Below are positions 17,443-26,204 of a stretch of 64,000 nt of DNA, in pieces. The position numbers and the translations under genes are program-made. This DNA comes from Pseudocitrobacter sp913778145. Its GTDB lineage: Bacteria > Pseudomonadota > Gammaproteobacteria > Enterobacterales > Enterobacteriaceae. Below the pieces are notes generated by a model. That model had not been told where the DNA came from and made no database searches. It saw nothing but the letters and a program-made list of their open reading frames with translations. Where the stretch lies: the NCBI GenBank assembly GCA_035726825.1, contig JALNTX010000011.1, positions 1 to 64,000 on the forward strand, written 5' to 3'. The stretch's first letter is position 1, and every line of letters starts with the position of its first letter.

Positions 17443-19242
17443 ATGAAGAATATACGTAACTTTTCGATCATTGCACATATCGACCACGGTAAGTCGACGC
17501 TGTCTGACCGTATCATCCAGATTTGCGGTGGCCTTTCTGATCGTGAAATGGAAGCCCAGGTTCTCGACTCGATGGATCTGGAACGCGAACGCGGCATTAC
17601 CATTAAAGCGCAGAGCGTCACCCTGGACTTTAAATCAGCTGATGGCGAAACCTATCAACTGAACTTTATCGACACTCCTGGTCACGTCGACTTCTCTTAC
17701 GAAGTTTCCCGTTCTCTGGCGGCCTGTGAAGGCGCACTACTGGTGGTTGACGCCGGGCAGGGCGTTGAGGCGCAAACCCTGGCAAACTGCTACACCGCCA
17801 TGGAAATGGACCTGGAAGTGGTTCCGGTTCTGAACAAAATCGACCTCCCGGCTGCCGATCCTGAGCGCGTGGCGGAAGAAATTGAAGATATCGTTGGTAT
17901 CGACGCGGCAGATGCCGTGCGCTGCTCGGCGAAAACCGGCGTGGGCGTAACCGACGTTCTGGAACGTCTGGTGCGCGATATTCCGCCGCCGGAAGGCGAT
18001 CCGGAAGGCCCGCTGCAGGCGCTGATCATCGACTCCTGGTTCGATAACTACCTGGGCGTGGTCTCGCTGGTGCGTATTAAAAACGGCACCATGCGTAAAG
18101 GCGACAAAATTAAAGTGATGAGCACCGGTCAGGTGTATAACGCCGACCGTCTGGGCATCTTTACCCCGAAACAGGTTGACCGTACCGAGCTGAAATGCGG
18201 CGAGGTGGGTTGGCTGGTGTGCGCCATTAAAGACATTCTGGGCGCACCGGTTGGCGATACGCTGACCCAGGCGCGTAACCCGGCGGAGAAAGCGCTGCCA
18301 GGCTTTAAAAAAGTAAAACCACAGGTTTATGCGGGCCTGTTCCCGGTAAGCTCTGACGATTACGAAAACTTCCGCGATGCGTTGGGCAAACTGAGCCTGA
18401 ACGACGCCTCTCTGTTCTATGAGCCGGAAAGCTCTACCGCGCTGGGCTTCGGCTTCCGCTGTGGCTTCCTCGGTCTGCTGCACATGGAGATCATTCAGGA
18501 GCGTCTGGAACGTGAATACGATCTGGATCTCATCACTACCGCGCCGACCGTAGTCTATGAAGTAGAGACCACGAACAAAGAGGTCATCTACGTCGACAGC
18601 CCGTCTAAACTGCCGCCGCTGAATAACATCGCGGAGCTGCGTGAGCCGATTGCCGAGTGTCATATGCTGCTGCCGCAGGAGTATCTCGGCAACGTTATCA
18701 CCTTGTGCGTTGAAAAACGTGGTGTACAGACCAACATGGTTTACCACGGTAAACAGGTTGCGCTGACTTATGAAATCCCGATGGCGGAAGTCGTGCTCGA
18801 TTTCTTCGACCGTCTGAAGTCAACGTCCCGCGGTTATGCATCGCTGGATTACAACTTCAAACGCTTCCAGGCGTCTAACATGGTGCGAGTGGATGTTCTC
18901 ATCAACAGCGAACGTGTGGATGCGCTGGCGCTGATCACCCACAACGACAATGCGCCGTACCGTGGTCGTGAACTGGTTGAAAAGATGAAAGAGCTGATCC
19001 CTCGTCAGCAGTTTGATATCGCGATTCAAGCGGCCATTGGCAACCACATTATCGCGCGCTCTACGGTGAAACAGTTGCGTAAAAACGTCCTGGCGAAATG
19101 CTACGGCGGTGACGTCAGCCGTAAGAAAAAACTGCTGCAAAAACAGAAAGAGGGTAAAAAGCGTATGAAGCAGGTCGGTAACGTCGAACTGCCGCAGGAA
19201 GCTTTCCTCGCCATTCTGCACGTCGGAAAAGACGGTAAATAA
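17443..19242 (+). CDS. lepA: Elongation factor 4 (ribosomal GTPase LepA)
   Basis: A 599-residue translational GTPase. G1 is AHIDHGKS near residue 11, G2 is RGITI, G3 is DTPGHVDF, G4 is NKID and G5 is SAKTGVGV. Domains related to EF-G II, III and V follow, then the LepA-specific C-terminal domain (from about 485, ending in a Lys-rich stretch). It binds ribosomes and is proposed to act in back-translocation or in initiation and assembly. There is no good ribosome-binding sequence before ATG, the nearest being AAGG 17 bases away. lepB follows after 16 bases. Confidence 0.97.
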   Translation: MKNIRNFSIIAHIDHGKSTLSDRIIQICGGLSDREMEAQVLDSMDLERERGITIKAQSVTLDFKSADGETYQLNFIDTPGHVDFSYEVSRSLAACEGALLVVDAGQGVEAQTLANCYTAMEMDLEVVPVLNKIDLPAADPERVAEEIEDIVGIDAADAVRCSAKTGVGVTDVLERLVRDIPPPEGDPEGPLQALIIDSWFDNYLGVVSLVRIKNGTMRKGDKIKVMSTGQVYNADRLGIFTPKQVDRTELKCGEVGWLVCAIKDILGAPVGDTLTQARNPAEKALPGFKKVKPQVYAGLFPVSSDDYENFRDALGKLSLNDASLFYEPESSTALGFGFRCGFLGLLHMEIIQERLEREYDLDLITTAPTVVYEVETTNKEVIYVDSPSKLPPLNNIAELREPIAECHMLLPQEYLGNVITLCVEKRGVQTNMVYHGKQVALTYEIPMAEVVLDFFDRLKSTSRGYASLDYNFKRFQASNMVRVDVLINSERVDALALITHNDNAPYRGRELVEKMKELIPRQQFDIAIQAAIGNHIIARSTVKQLRKNVLAKCYGGDVSRKKKLLQKQKEGKKRMKQVGNVELPQEAFLAILHVGKDGK

Positions 19243-19258
19243 TCCTTAAGGAGTTGGC

Positions 19259-20233
19259 ATGGCGAATATGTTTGCCCTGATTCTGGTGATTGCCACACTG
19301 GTCACGGGCCTTTTGTGGTGCGTTGATAAATTTATCTTCGCGCCCAAACGTCGGGAACGTCAGGCTGCGGCGCAGGTCGCAACCGGAGATACGCTGGACA
19401 AAAAAACGCTGAAGAAAGTGGGCCCGAAACCGGGCTGGCTGGAAACCGGTGCATCCGTATTTCCGGTGCTGGCGATTGTGCTTATCGTGCGTTCTTTTAT
19501 TTATGAGCCGTTCCAGATCCCATCCGGTTCAATGATGCCGACGCTGTTAATTGGTGATTTTATCCTCGTGGAAAAATTCGCCTACGGCATCAAAGATCCT
19601 ATTTACCAGAAAACGATTATCGAAACGGGTCATCCGAAACGTGGCGACATCGTGGTCTTTAAATATCCGGAAGATCCGCGTCTTGATTACATCAAACGTG
19701 CGGTGGGTCTGCCGGGTGATAAAGTCACTTACGATCCGATCAGCAAAGAAGTCACTATTCAACCGAACTGCAGTTCCGGCCAGGCGTGTGGTAACGCGCT
19801 GCCAGTGACTTACTCAAACGTTGAGCCGAGCGATTTCGTGCAGACCTTTGCCCGTCGTAACGGCGGCGAAGCAACCAGCGGTTTCTTTGAACTGCCGAAA
19901 GGCGAAACCAAAGAAAACGGCATCCGCCTGACCGAACGTCAGGAGACGCTGGGCGAGGTGAATCACCGCATTCTGACTGTGCCAATCGCGCAGGATCAGG
20001 TCGGCATGTACTATCGCCAGTCAGGCTTACAGCCGGCTACGTGGATTGTACCGCCGGGCCATTACTTCATGATGGGTGATAACCGAGACAACAGCGCCGA
20101 CAGCCGTTACTGGGGCTTCGTGCCGGAAGCGAACCTGGTCGGGAAGGCGACGGCCATCTGGATGAGCTTCGAAAAACAGGAAGGTGAATGGCCGACCGGC
20201 GTACGTTTAAGCCGTATTGGCGGTATCCACTAA
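19259..20233 (+). CDS. lepB: Signal peptidase I
   Basis: A 324-residue inner-membrane serine protease that removes signal peptides from exported proteins. Membrane segments lie at about 4-22 and 62-78. The catalytic Ser91 is in IPSGSMMPTLL and the Lys general base is K146 in YIKRAVGLPGD. The box MGDNRDNSADSRYWG is near residue 273. AAGGAG is well placed before ATG. It is in the usual lepA-lepB pair, upstream of rnc. Confidence 0.98.
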   Translation: MANMFALILVIATLVTGLLWCVDKFIFAPKRRERQAAAQVATGDTLDKKTLKKVGPKPGWLETGASVFPVLAIVLIVRSFIYEPFQIPSGSMMPTLLIGDFILVEKFAYGIKDPIYQKTIIETGHPKRGDIVVFKYPEDPRLDYIKRAVGLPGDKVTYDPISKEVTIQPNCSSGQACGNALPVTYSNVEPSDFVQTFARRNGGEATSGFFELPKGETKENGIRLTERQETLGEVNHRILTVPIAQDQVGMYYRQSGLQPATWIVPPGHYFMMGDNRDNSADSRYWGFVPEANLVGKATAIWMSFEKQEGEWPTGVRLSRIGGIH

Positions 20234-20373
20234 TCCTTGTCAGACCTATGCGGGGGCGTTAATGCCTCCGCATAAATTATTTAGCAGTTAAATCTCTCCA
20301 AACTAACGACATCCCTTGTCGTTGCGTATAGAATATCCCCCCGAAGTTACACATGTCTTTCTTAATAGACACG

Positions 20374-20416
20374 GCACACGAAACCGTATTGGTGCTTTCA
20401 GATCTGTTTCGTGTGC
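20374..20416 (+). promoter_or_regulatory. RNase III processing hairpin in the rnc leader
   Basis: GCACACGAAAC and GTTTCGTGTGC are a perfect 11-bp inverted repeat with a 21-base loop, 34 bases before the rnc start. In E. coli the rnc leader carries such a stem (rncO) that RNase III cuts to destabilise its own message. The perfect stem here supports the same autoregulation. Confidence 0.82.
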
Positions 20417-20449
20417 TGAATTTTTGACGCATTCATTTATTGGTATCGC

Positions 20450-21130
20450 ATGAACCCCATCGTAATTAATCGGCTTCAACGGAAGCTGGGCTACACTTTT
20501 GTTCATCAGGAGTTGTTGCAACAGGCATTAACCCATCGCAGTGCCAGCAGCAAACATAACGAGCGCTTAGAATTTCTGGGCGATTCCATTTTAAGCTACG
20601 TGATCGCAAACGCCCTTTATCACCGCTTCCCGCGTGTGGATGAAGGCGATATGAGCCGTATGCGCGCGACGCTGGTTCGCGGTAATACGCTGGCAGAAAT
20701 CGCCCGTGAATTCGAACTGGGCGAATGTCTGCGTTTAGGGCCGGGCGAGCTGAAAAGTGGCGGCTTCCGTCGCGAATCTATCCTCGCGGATACGGTTGAA
20801 GCGTTGATTGGCGGGGTGTTCCTCGACAGCGATATTCAAAATGTCGAGAAGTTAATCCTCTCCTGGTATCAAACGCGTCTGGACGAAATCAGCCCGGGCG
20901 ACAAACAGAAAGATCCAAAAACACGCTTGCAGGAGTATCTGCAAGGCCGCCATCTGCCGCTGCCGTCTTATCTGGTGGTGCAGGTGCGTGGGGAAGCACA
21001 CGATCAGGAATTTACTATCCACTGCCAGGTTAGCGGCCTGAGTGAACCGGTGGTTGGCACAGGTTCCAGCCGTCGCAAGGCGGAGCAGGCTGCCGCCGAA
21101 CAGGCGTTGAAAAAACTGGAGCTGGAATGA
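20450..21130 (+). CDS. rnc: Ribonuclease III
   Basis: A 226-residue double-strand-specific endoribonuclease that processes rRNA precursors and many mRNAs. The catalytic signature NERLEFLGDSIL is at about 37-48, and a second acidic site (ADTVEALIGGVFLD) is near 113. The C-terminal double-strand RNA-binding domain covers about 155-225 (LQEYLQGRHLPLPSY). The stop overlaps the era start as ATGA, so the two are coupled. Confidence 0.98.
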   Translation: MNPIVINRLQRKLGYTFVHQELLQQALTHRSASSKHNERLEFLGDSILSYVIANALYHRFPRVDEGDMSRMRATLVRGNTLAEIAREFELGECLRLGPGELKSGGFRRESILADTVEALIGGVFLDSDIQNVEKLILSWYQTRLDEISPGDKQKDPKTRLQEYLQGRHLPLPSYLVVQVRGEAHDQEFTIHCQVSGLSEPVVGTGSSRRKAEQAAAEQALKKLELE

Positions 21131-22032
21131 GCGAAGACAAAACTTACTGCGGATTTATCGCCATCGTCGGACGTCCGAACGTTGGCAAATCTACCCTGCT
21201 GAACAATCTGCTGGGGCAGAAAATTTCCATTACCTCGCGTAAAGCGCAGACCACCCGTCACCGCATTGTCGGTATCCATACGGAAGGCGCGTATCAGGCA
21301 ATCTATGTCGATACCCCAGGCCTGCATATGGAAGAAAAACGCGCTATCAACCGCCTGATGAACAAAGCGGCGAGCAGTTCTATCGGTGACGTTGAGCTGG
21401 TTATTTTTGTTGTCGAAGGCACTCGCTGGACGCCGGACGACGAAATGGTGCTCAACAAACTGCGTGAAGGCAAGGCGCCGGTGATTCTGGCCGTAAACAA
21501 AGTCGATAACGTACAGGAAAAAGCGGATCTGCTGCCGCACCTGCAATTCCTCGGCAGCCAGATGAACTTCCTCGACATCGTACCGATGTCTGCGGAAACC
21601 GGGCTGAACGTCGACACTATCGCCGCTATCGTACGCAAACATCTGCCGGAAGCGATCCATCACTTCCCGGAAGATTACATCACTGATCGTTCTCAGCGCT
21701 TTATGGCGTCTGAAATCATCCGTGAAAAACTGATGCGTTTCCTGGGCGAAGAGCTGCCGTATTCCGTTACCGTGGAAATTGAACGCTTTGTGACTAACGA
21801 GCGCGGCGGTTACGACATCAACGGCCTGATCCTCGTTGAGCGTGACGGGCAGAAAAAGATGGTGATTGGCAACAAAGGTTCCAAAATCAAAACCATCGGT
21901 ATCGAAGCTCGTAAAGACATGCAGGAAATGTTCGAAGCCCCGGTTCACCTGGAACTGTGGGTGAAAGTGAAATCCGGCTGGGCTGATGACGAACGCGCAC
22001 TGCGTAGTCTTGGTTACGGCGACGATCTGTAA
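21127..22032 (+). CDS. era: GTPase Era (16S rRNA/30S assembly)
   Basis: A 301-residue essential GTPase that binds the 3' end of 16S rRNA and the inner membrane. G1 is GRPNVGKST (about 15-23), G3 is DTPG, G4 is NKVD and G5 is SAETG. The C-terminal KH domain holds the GxxG-type loop VIGNKGSKIKTIG near 247. Length equals that of E. coli. Normally recO follows within a few bases; here an ERIC repeat intervenes. Confidence 0.98.
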   Translation: MSEDKTYCGFIAIVGRPNVGKSTLLNNLLGQKISITSRKAQTTRHRIVGIHTEGAYQAIYVDTPGLHMEEKRAINRLMNKAASSSIGDVELVIFVVEGTRWTPDDEMVLNKLREGKAPVILAVNKVDNVQEKADLLPHLQFLGSQMNFLDIVPMSAETGLNVDTIAAIVRKHLPEAIHHFPEDYITDRSQRFMASEIIREKLMRFLGEELPYSVTVEIERFVTNERGGYDINGLILVERDGQKKMVIGNKGSKIKTIGIEARKDMQEMFEAPVHLELWVKVKSGWADDERALRSLGYGDDL

Positions 22033-22039
22033 GTACCTC

Positions 22040-22164
22040 ATACCCTATGGCTTTCATGGTGCAGGAAGGCGGCAAGAGTGTGAATCCCCAGGAGCTTACA
22101 TTAGTAAGTGACTGGGGTGAACAGTCGCAGCCAACGCACCTGCGGCTTGAAAGACGACGGGTAT
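22040..22164. repeat. ERIC element between era and recO
   Basis: A 125-base enterobacterial repetitive intergenic consensus. The core contains the two well-known ERIC segments (GTGAATCCCCAGGAGCTTAC and AAGTGACTGGGGTGAACA). The outer ends ATACCCT and GGGTAT form the terminal inverted repeat. Its right end touches the recO start codon. It carries no gene of its own. Confidence 0.95.
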
Positions 22165-22165
22165 G

Positions 22166-22873
22166 ATGGAAGGCTGGCAGCGCGCATTCGTCCTGCATAG
22201 TCGCCCCTGGAGCGAAACCAGCCTGATGCTGGACGTCTTCACGGAAGAGTCGGGCCGCGTGCGCCTTGTGGCCAAAGGCGCACGTTCCAAACGTTCCAAT
22301 CTGAAAGGCGCTCTTCAGCCTTTTACCCCCCTGTTAGTTCGCTTTGGCGGGCGCGGTGAAGTTAAAACCCTGCGCAGCGCGGAAGCTGTTTCACTGGCGC
22401 TCCCCCTGAGCGGTATCACGCTTTACAGCGGTCTTTACGTGAATGAGCTTATTTCCCGCGTGCTGGAGCACGAAACCCGTTTCTCTGAACTCTTCTTCGA
22501 TTACCTGCACTGCATTCAGGCGCTGGCGGGAACCGCCGGCTCGCCCGAACCCGCGCTGCGTCGCTTTGAGCTGGCGCTGCTGGGGCATCTGGGATACGGC
22601 GTCGATTTCCTGCACTGCGCGGGAAGCGGCGAGGAAGTGGATGACACCATGACCTACCGTTATCGCGAAGAGAAGGGCTTTATCGCCAGCGTGGTGATAG
22701 ATAACTACACCTTTACCGGCCATCAGTTAAAAGCGCTGGCCAGCCGCGAGTTTCCGGATGTGGATTCGCTGCGCGCCGCAAAACGCTTTACCCGTATGGC
22801 GCTGAAGCCGTATCTTGGTGGCAAACCGCTAAAAAGCCGGGAATTATTCAGGCAGTTTATGCCGAAAAAATAA
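22166..22873 (+). CDS. recO: DNA repair protein RecO
   Basis: A 235-residue recombination mediator that works with RecF and RecR to load RecA on gapped DNA. The N-terminal OB fold begins MEGWQRAFVLHSRPWSETS, and a helical domain follows. Two ATG codons stand side by side (22163 and 22166). The second gives the family N-terminus; the first would be formed by the end of the ERIC repeat. No strong ribosome site is visible, only weak GACGGG from the repeat itself. The C-terminus stops at RQFMPKK and lacks the seven or so extra residues of the E. coli protein. Confidence 0.93.
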   Translation: MEGWQRAFVLHSRPWSETSLMLDVFTEESGRVRLVAKGARSKRSNLKGALQPFTPLLVRFGGRGEVKTLRSAEAVSLALPLSGITLYSGLYVNELISRVLEHETRFSELFFDYLHCIQALAGTAGSPEPALRRFELALLGHLGYGVDFLHCAGSGEEVDDTMTYRYREEKGFIASVVIDNYTFTGHQLKALASREFPDVDSLRAAKRFTRMALKPYLGGKPLKSRELFRQFMPKK

Positions 22874-22918
22874 AAACTCGCCCCTGACCTGGCACAGCAC
22901 TGAATATAATGCACAGCC

Positions 22919-22944
22919 GGTCCCTCCGGGAGAGGGTGAGGGGA
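22919..22944. repeat. Box C-type repeat (single copy)
   Basis: CCCTCCGGGAGAGGGTGAGGG, related to the GGGAGAGGG...GGTGAGGG repeats at 36890-36997 and 59561-59642. It lies between recO and pdxJ. Confidence 0.65.
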
Positions 22945-22977
22945 AAACGAACACCGAACTAAAAACCGAGGATTGTC

Positions 22978-23709
22978 ATGGCTGAATTACTGTTAGGCGT
23001 TAATATTGACCACATTGCCACCCTGCGTAACGCGCGCGGCACGGCGTATCCGGACCCGGTTCAGGCGGCATTCATTGCCGAACAGGCGGGCGCGGACGGC
23101 ATCACCGTTCACCTGCGTGAAGACCGTCGCCATATCACCGACCGCGATGTGCGTATCCTGCGTCAGACGCTCGACACGCGCATGAATCTGGAAATGGCGG
23201 TCACCGAAGAGATGCTGAACATCGCCGTTGAGACCAAACCGCATTTCTGCTGTCTGGTGCCGGAAAAACGCCAGGAAGTGACGACCGAAGGGGGCCTCGA
23301 CGTTGCCGGTCAGCGTGACAAAATGCGCGATGCCTGCAAACGTCTCGCTGACGCAGGCATTCTTGTTTCCCTGTTTATCGATGCCGATAACGAGCAGATT
23401 AAAGCCGCGGCAGAAGTGGGCGCGCCCTACATCGAAATTCACACGGGTTGCTATGCAGATGCTCAAACCGACGCCGAGCAGGCTAAAGAACTGGAGCGTA
23501 TCGCGCACGCCGCAACTTATGCCGCAAGTCTCGGCCTGAAAGTGAATGCCGGGCATGGCCTGACTTATCATAACGTGAAAGCTATCGCGGCTCTGCCAGA
23601 GATGCACGAACTGAATATCGGCCACGCGATCATTGGCCGCGCGGTGATGACCGGCCTGAAAGAGGCCGTTGCCGAAATGAAACGCCTGATGCTGGAAGTG
23701 CGCAAATAA
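22978..23709 (+). CDS. pdxJ: Pyridoxine 5'-phosphate synthase
   Basis: A 243-residue TIM-barrel enzyme that condenses 1-deoxyxylulose 5-phosphate with 3-amino-1-hydroxyacetone 1-phosphate to make pyridoxine 5'-phosphate. The start LLGVNIDHIATLRNARG, the HLREDRRHI segment near 50 and the NAGHGLTYHNV phosphate loop near 212 are diagnostic. The stop overlaps the acpS start by one base, as in E. coli, so the two are translationally coupled. Confidence 0.97.
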   Translation: MAELLLGVNIDHIATLRNARGTAYPDPVQAAFIAEQAGADGITVHLREDRRHITDRDVRILRQTLDTRMNLEMAVTEEMLNIAVETKPHFCCLVPEKRQEVTTEGGLDVAGQRDKMRDACKRLADAGILVSLFIDADNEQIKAAAEVGAPYIEIHTGCYADAQTDAEQAKELERIAHAATYAASLGLKVNAGHGLTYHNVKAIAALPEMHELNIGHAIIGRAVMTGLKEAVAEMKRLMLEVRK

Positions 23710-24089
23710 TGGCGATTCTTGGGCTCGGAACAGACATTGTCGAAATTACGCGTATCGAAGAGGTGATTGCCCGCAGCGGCGATCGCCTCGCCCGACGCGT
23801 ACTCACCGACAATGAGTGGGCTATCTGGGAAACGCATCAGCAGCCGGTGCGTTTTCTGGCGAAGCGCTTCGCGGTAAAGGAAGCGGCGGCGAAAGCCTTC
23901 GGCACCGGCATCCGTAATGGCCTGGCGTTTAACCAGTTTGAAGTGTACAACGACGAAATGGGTAAACCGAAACTGCGCCTGTGGGGCGAAGCGCAAAAGC
24001 TGGCGGAAAAACTGGGCGTGGCGCACATGCACGTCACCCTGGCGGATGAACGGCGTTATGCCTGCGCGACAGTGATTCTGGAAAGCTAG
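23709..24089 (+). CDS. acpS: Holo-[acyl-carrier-protein] synthase
   Basis: A 126-residue phosphopantetheinyl transferase that moves the 4'-phosphopantetheine of CoA onto acyl carrier protein. The magnesium-binding motif GTDIVEITRI (Asp9) and the signature FAVKEAAAKAFGTG near residue 55 are present. It is coupled to pdxJ and its 3' end overlaps that of convergent yfhL by four bases. Confidence 0.97.
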   Translation: MAILGLGTDIVEITRIEEVIARSGDRLARRVLTDNEWAIWETHQQPVRFLAKRFAVKEAAAKAFGTGIRNGLAFNQFEVYNDEMGKPKLRLWGEAQKLAEKLGVAHMHVTLADERRYACATVILES

Positions 24090-24346
24090 ATTTTGTCGGC
24101 GTGATGCATCGCCACGAATTTATCCCACAGCTGTTCTTCGCTCTCAATGTGTGCCGGATCTTTTAAAATCGTATTCGGGATCGGGCACACTTTCTGGCAC
24201 GTTGGCGTCTCGTAATGGCCGATGCACTCGGTGCAACGATCGCTATTGATCTCATAGATGCTATCACCCATCGAAATGGCTTCGTTCGGACACTCCGGCT
24301 CGCACATATCGCAGTTGATGCATTTTTTAGTGATTAACAACGCCAT
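24086..24346 (-). CDS. yfhL: Ferredoxin YfhL, two [4Fe-4S] clusters
   Basis: An 86-residue ferredoxin. The first cluster is held by C9, C12 and C15, and the second by C38, C41 and C50, with C19 and C54 exchanged between clusters. The eight-residue insert between C41 and C50 and the C-terminal extension mark the Alvin/YfhL type. In E. coli it has been linked to tRNA hydroxylation (TrhP/TrhO context). AGAGTTTCC-like sequence upstream on the minus strand gives only a modest ribosome site. Confidence 0.94.
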   Translation of the reverse strand: MALLITKKCINCDMCEPECPNEAISMGDSIYEINSDRCTECIGHYETPTCQKVCPIPNTILKDPAHIESEEQLWDKFVAMHHADKI

Positions 24347-24431
24347 CTGGAAACTCTCAGAAACAACCTATTCGGGCCGCGCATTATACGCGCATTTTCT
24401 GCCCAGACCATACTTTTTCCGGGGTAATCCG

Positions 24432-25280
24432 CTACACCAGCTTCTTCACCAGCGCTTCACTATGGCGAATACGCTCTGGCGCATGCTCAAGATCCTGCTG
24501 CACCAGCCCCATAAACAACACATCTGCCAGCATCATCTGTGCGCTGGTTGAGGAAATTGCTGCGCTACGCGTGGCCTGTTCTTCCGCAATGGTATAAAGG
24601 CAGTGCGTGGCACGCTGCTGGAGCGCGTTGGGCGAAAATCCGGTGATGGCAAGAATTTTGCCGCCCGCGCGCAGGGTTTCATCCGCCGCCAGGTTTATCT
24701 CGCGGCGCTCGCCGGAGTAGGAAATCGCTAACAGCAGGTCGCCTTCGCTTAACGCCTGAACGCTGGCGAGCAGGGCGTGCATATCTAATTCGGCGACAGC
24801 GTTAAGGCCAATCTTCATCAGCTTCCAGCTAAAATTACGCGCAACCAACCCTGACGCGCCAATCCCGGTCAGCACGATGCGCCGTGCGCCGCGCAGCATG
24901 TTCACCGCCTCCAGTAGTTTCTCTTCGTCGTTGACGTCGAGTGAGGCGTGCATTGCGGCAACATTGTCTTTAATGAGTTTTTCACCCACCAGGCGCAGCG
25001 GATCGTCTCCGCGAATCTGGTTGTGTACCGGAATGGAGTGCGGATTCGGATTGCTGGCCAGCGCCTCACTTAGTGCCAGCTTCAGGGCCGGAAAACCTTT
25101 GAATCCAAGCTTTTGCGCGAACTTCACCACGCTGGACTGACTCACACCCGACTGGCTCGCCAGCTGCTGAGAGCTGAGATGACGCGCCAGGTCAGGCTGC
25201 GCCAGAATAAAATCGGCCAGTTTTTTATCGCTTTGCGCCAGCTGCGGATATCGCTGACGAATACGGATTAAACAATTCAT
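24432..25280 (-). CDS. yfhH: RpiR-family transcriptional regulator YfhH
   Basis: A 282-residue regulator. The N-terminal helix-turn-helix of the RpiR family (SSQQLASQSGVSQSSVVKFAQKLGFKGF) is near residues 37-64, followed by a SIS sugar-phosphate-binding domain at about 120-260 (RIVLTGIGASGLVARNF). Targets are unknown. The open frame runs nine codons further upstream, but GAGGAG five bases before ATG 25280 and family length fix the start there. It is divergent from pgpC; 228 bases lie between them, with no site I recognise. Confidence 0.9.
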   Translation of the reverse strand: MNCLIRIRQRYPQLAQSDKKLADFILAQPDLARHLSSQQLASQSGVSQSSVVKFAQKLGFKGFPALKLALSEALASNPNPHSIPVHNQIRGDDPLRLVGEKLIKDNVAAMHASLDVNDEEKLLEAVNMLRGARRIVLTGIGASGLVARNFSWKLMKIGLNAVAELDMHALLASVQALSEGDLLLAISYSGERREINLAADETLRAGGKILAITGFSPNALQQRATHCLYTIAEEQATRSAAISSTSAQMMLADVLFMGLVQQDLEHAPERIRHSEALVKKLV

Positions 25281-25508
25281 ACGCTCCTCAAGGGCAAAAT
25301 TACGCAACCTCTCCCGACAACAATTCTGCTCGCCTGAAAGAATTATTATTCGATTATAACGGAATAACCTGAATTAAATATTCCACATGGCGCAAAATAT
25401 TGAACACTTTTTGCTTCTCACCGTTGAAGTGATGTTTCCAGAAATCACCGGCGCTATCTGTTACGCTTGTAGTGAGTTAACGGAATTCATCGCTTAAAGG
25501 AGTCTGGT

Positions 25509-26144
25509 TTGGTAAACGACCCCCGTCGAGTTATTTTTTTCGACCTGGATGGCACCCTGCATCAACAGGATATGTTCGGCACGTTTCTGCGCTATCTGCT
25601 GCGGCGACTGCCCCTCAACGCATTGCTGGTGCTACCGCTGTTGCCGGTTATCGGCATTGCGCTGCTGATAAAAGGGCGTGCCGCGCGCTGGCCGATGAGT
25701 TTGCTGCTGTGGGGCTGCACCTTTGGGCACAGTGAAGCTAAACTTCGCGCGCTGGAGGCGGATTTTGCCACCTGGTTTCGCGCAAATGTGGTGACCTTCC
25801 CGGTGGTGCATAAGCGCCTGACCGAATATCTCGTCAGTACCGATGCCGATGTGTGGTTGATCACCGGTTCACCACAGTCGCTGGTGGAGAAGGTCTATTT
25901 TGATACGCCCTGGCTGCCGCGCGTGAATCTTATCGCCAGTCAGATAGGGCGGGCTCATGGCGGCTGGGTGCTGTCGCTTCGTTGTCTGGGGCATGAAAAA
26001 GTGGTGCAACTGGAGCGTAAAATCGGTACGCCGCTGCGTCTGTTTAGCGGTTATAGCGACAGCAAACAGGATAACCCGCTACTCTATTTCTGCCAGCATC
26101 GCTGGCGGGTAACGCCGCGCGGTGAACTTCAGCGGCTGGAATAG
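25509..26144 (+). CDS. pgpC: Phosphatidylglycerophosphatase C
   Basis: A 211-residue HAD-superfamily phosphatase, formerly yfhB, that dephosphorylates phosphatidylglycerophosphate to phosphatidylglycerol. HAD motif I is FFDLDGTL (about 9-16), motif II ITGSP near 118, and the last motif SGYSDSKQDNP near 184. A membrane-associated hydrophobic stretch lies near 35-53 (ALLVLPLLPVIGIALLI). The start is TTG at 25509 with AAAGGAG six bases upstream; the same TTG is used in E. coli. Confidence 0.92.
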   Translation: MVNDPRRVIFFDLDGTLHQQDMFGTFLRYLLRRLPLNALLVLPLLPVIGIALLIKGRAARWPMSLLLWGCTFGHSEAKLRALEADFATWFRANVVTFPVVHKRLTEYLVSTDADVWLITGSPQSLVEKVYFDTPWLPRVNLIASQIGRAHGGWVLSLRCLGHEKVVQLERKIGTPLRLFSGYSDSKQDNPLLYFCQHRWRVTPRGELQRLE

Positions 26145-26167
26145 TGGGTAATCTCATTCTCTCTATG

Positions 26168-26173
26168 TATAAT
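26168..26173 (+). promoter_or_regulatory. -10 hexamer of tadA
   Basis: A perfect TATAAT, 32 bases before the TTG start of tadA. It overlaps an in-frame ATG at 26172, which therefore cannot be the translation start. No good -35 is visible. Confidence 0.7.
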
Positions 26174-26204
26174 GCGCCCCGATTTATCATCTGGAGTGCC
26201 CACT

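Noticed and set aside
17737..18747. A 336-codon open frame antisense to lepA
   Set aside because: It is a shadow of a strongly conserved gene.
21004..22041. A 345-codon open frame antisense to era
   Set aside because: It is a shadow frame; era is unambiguous.
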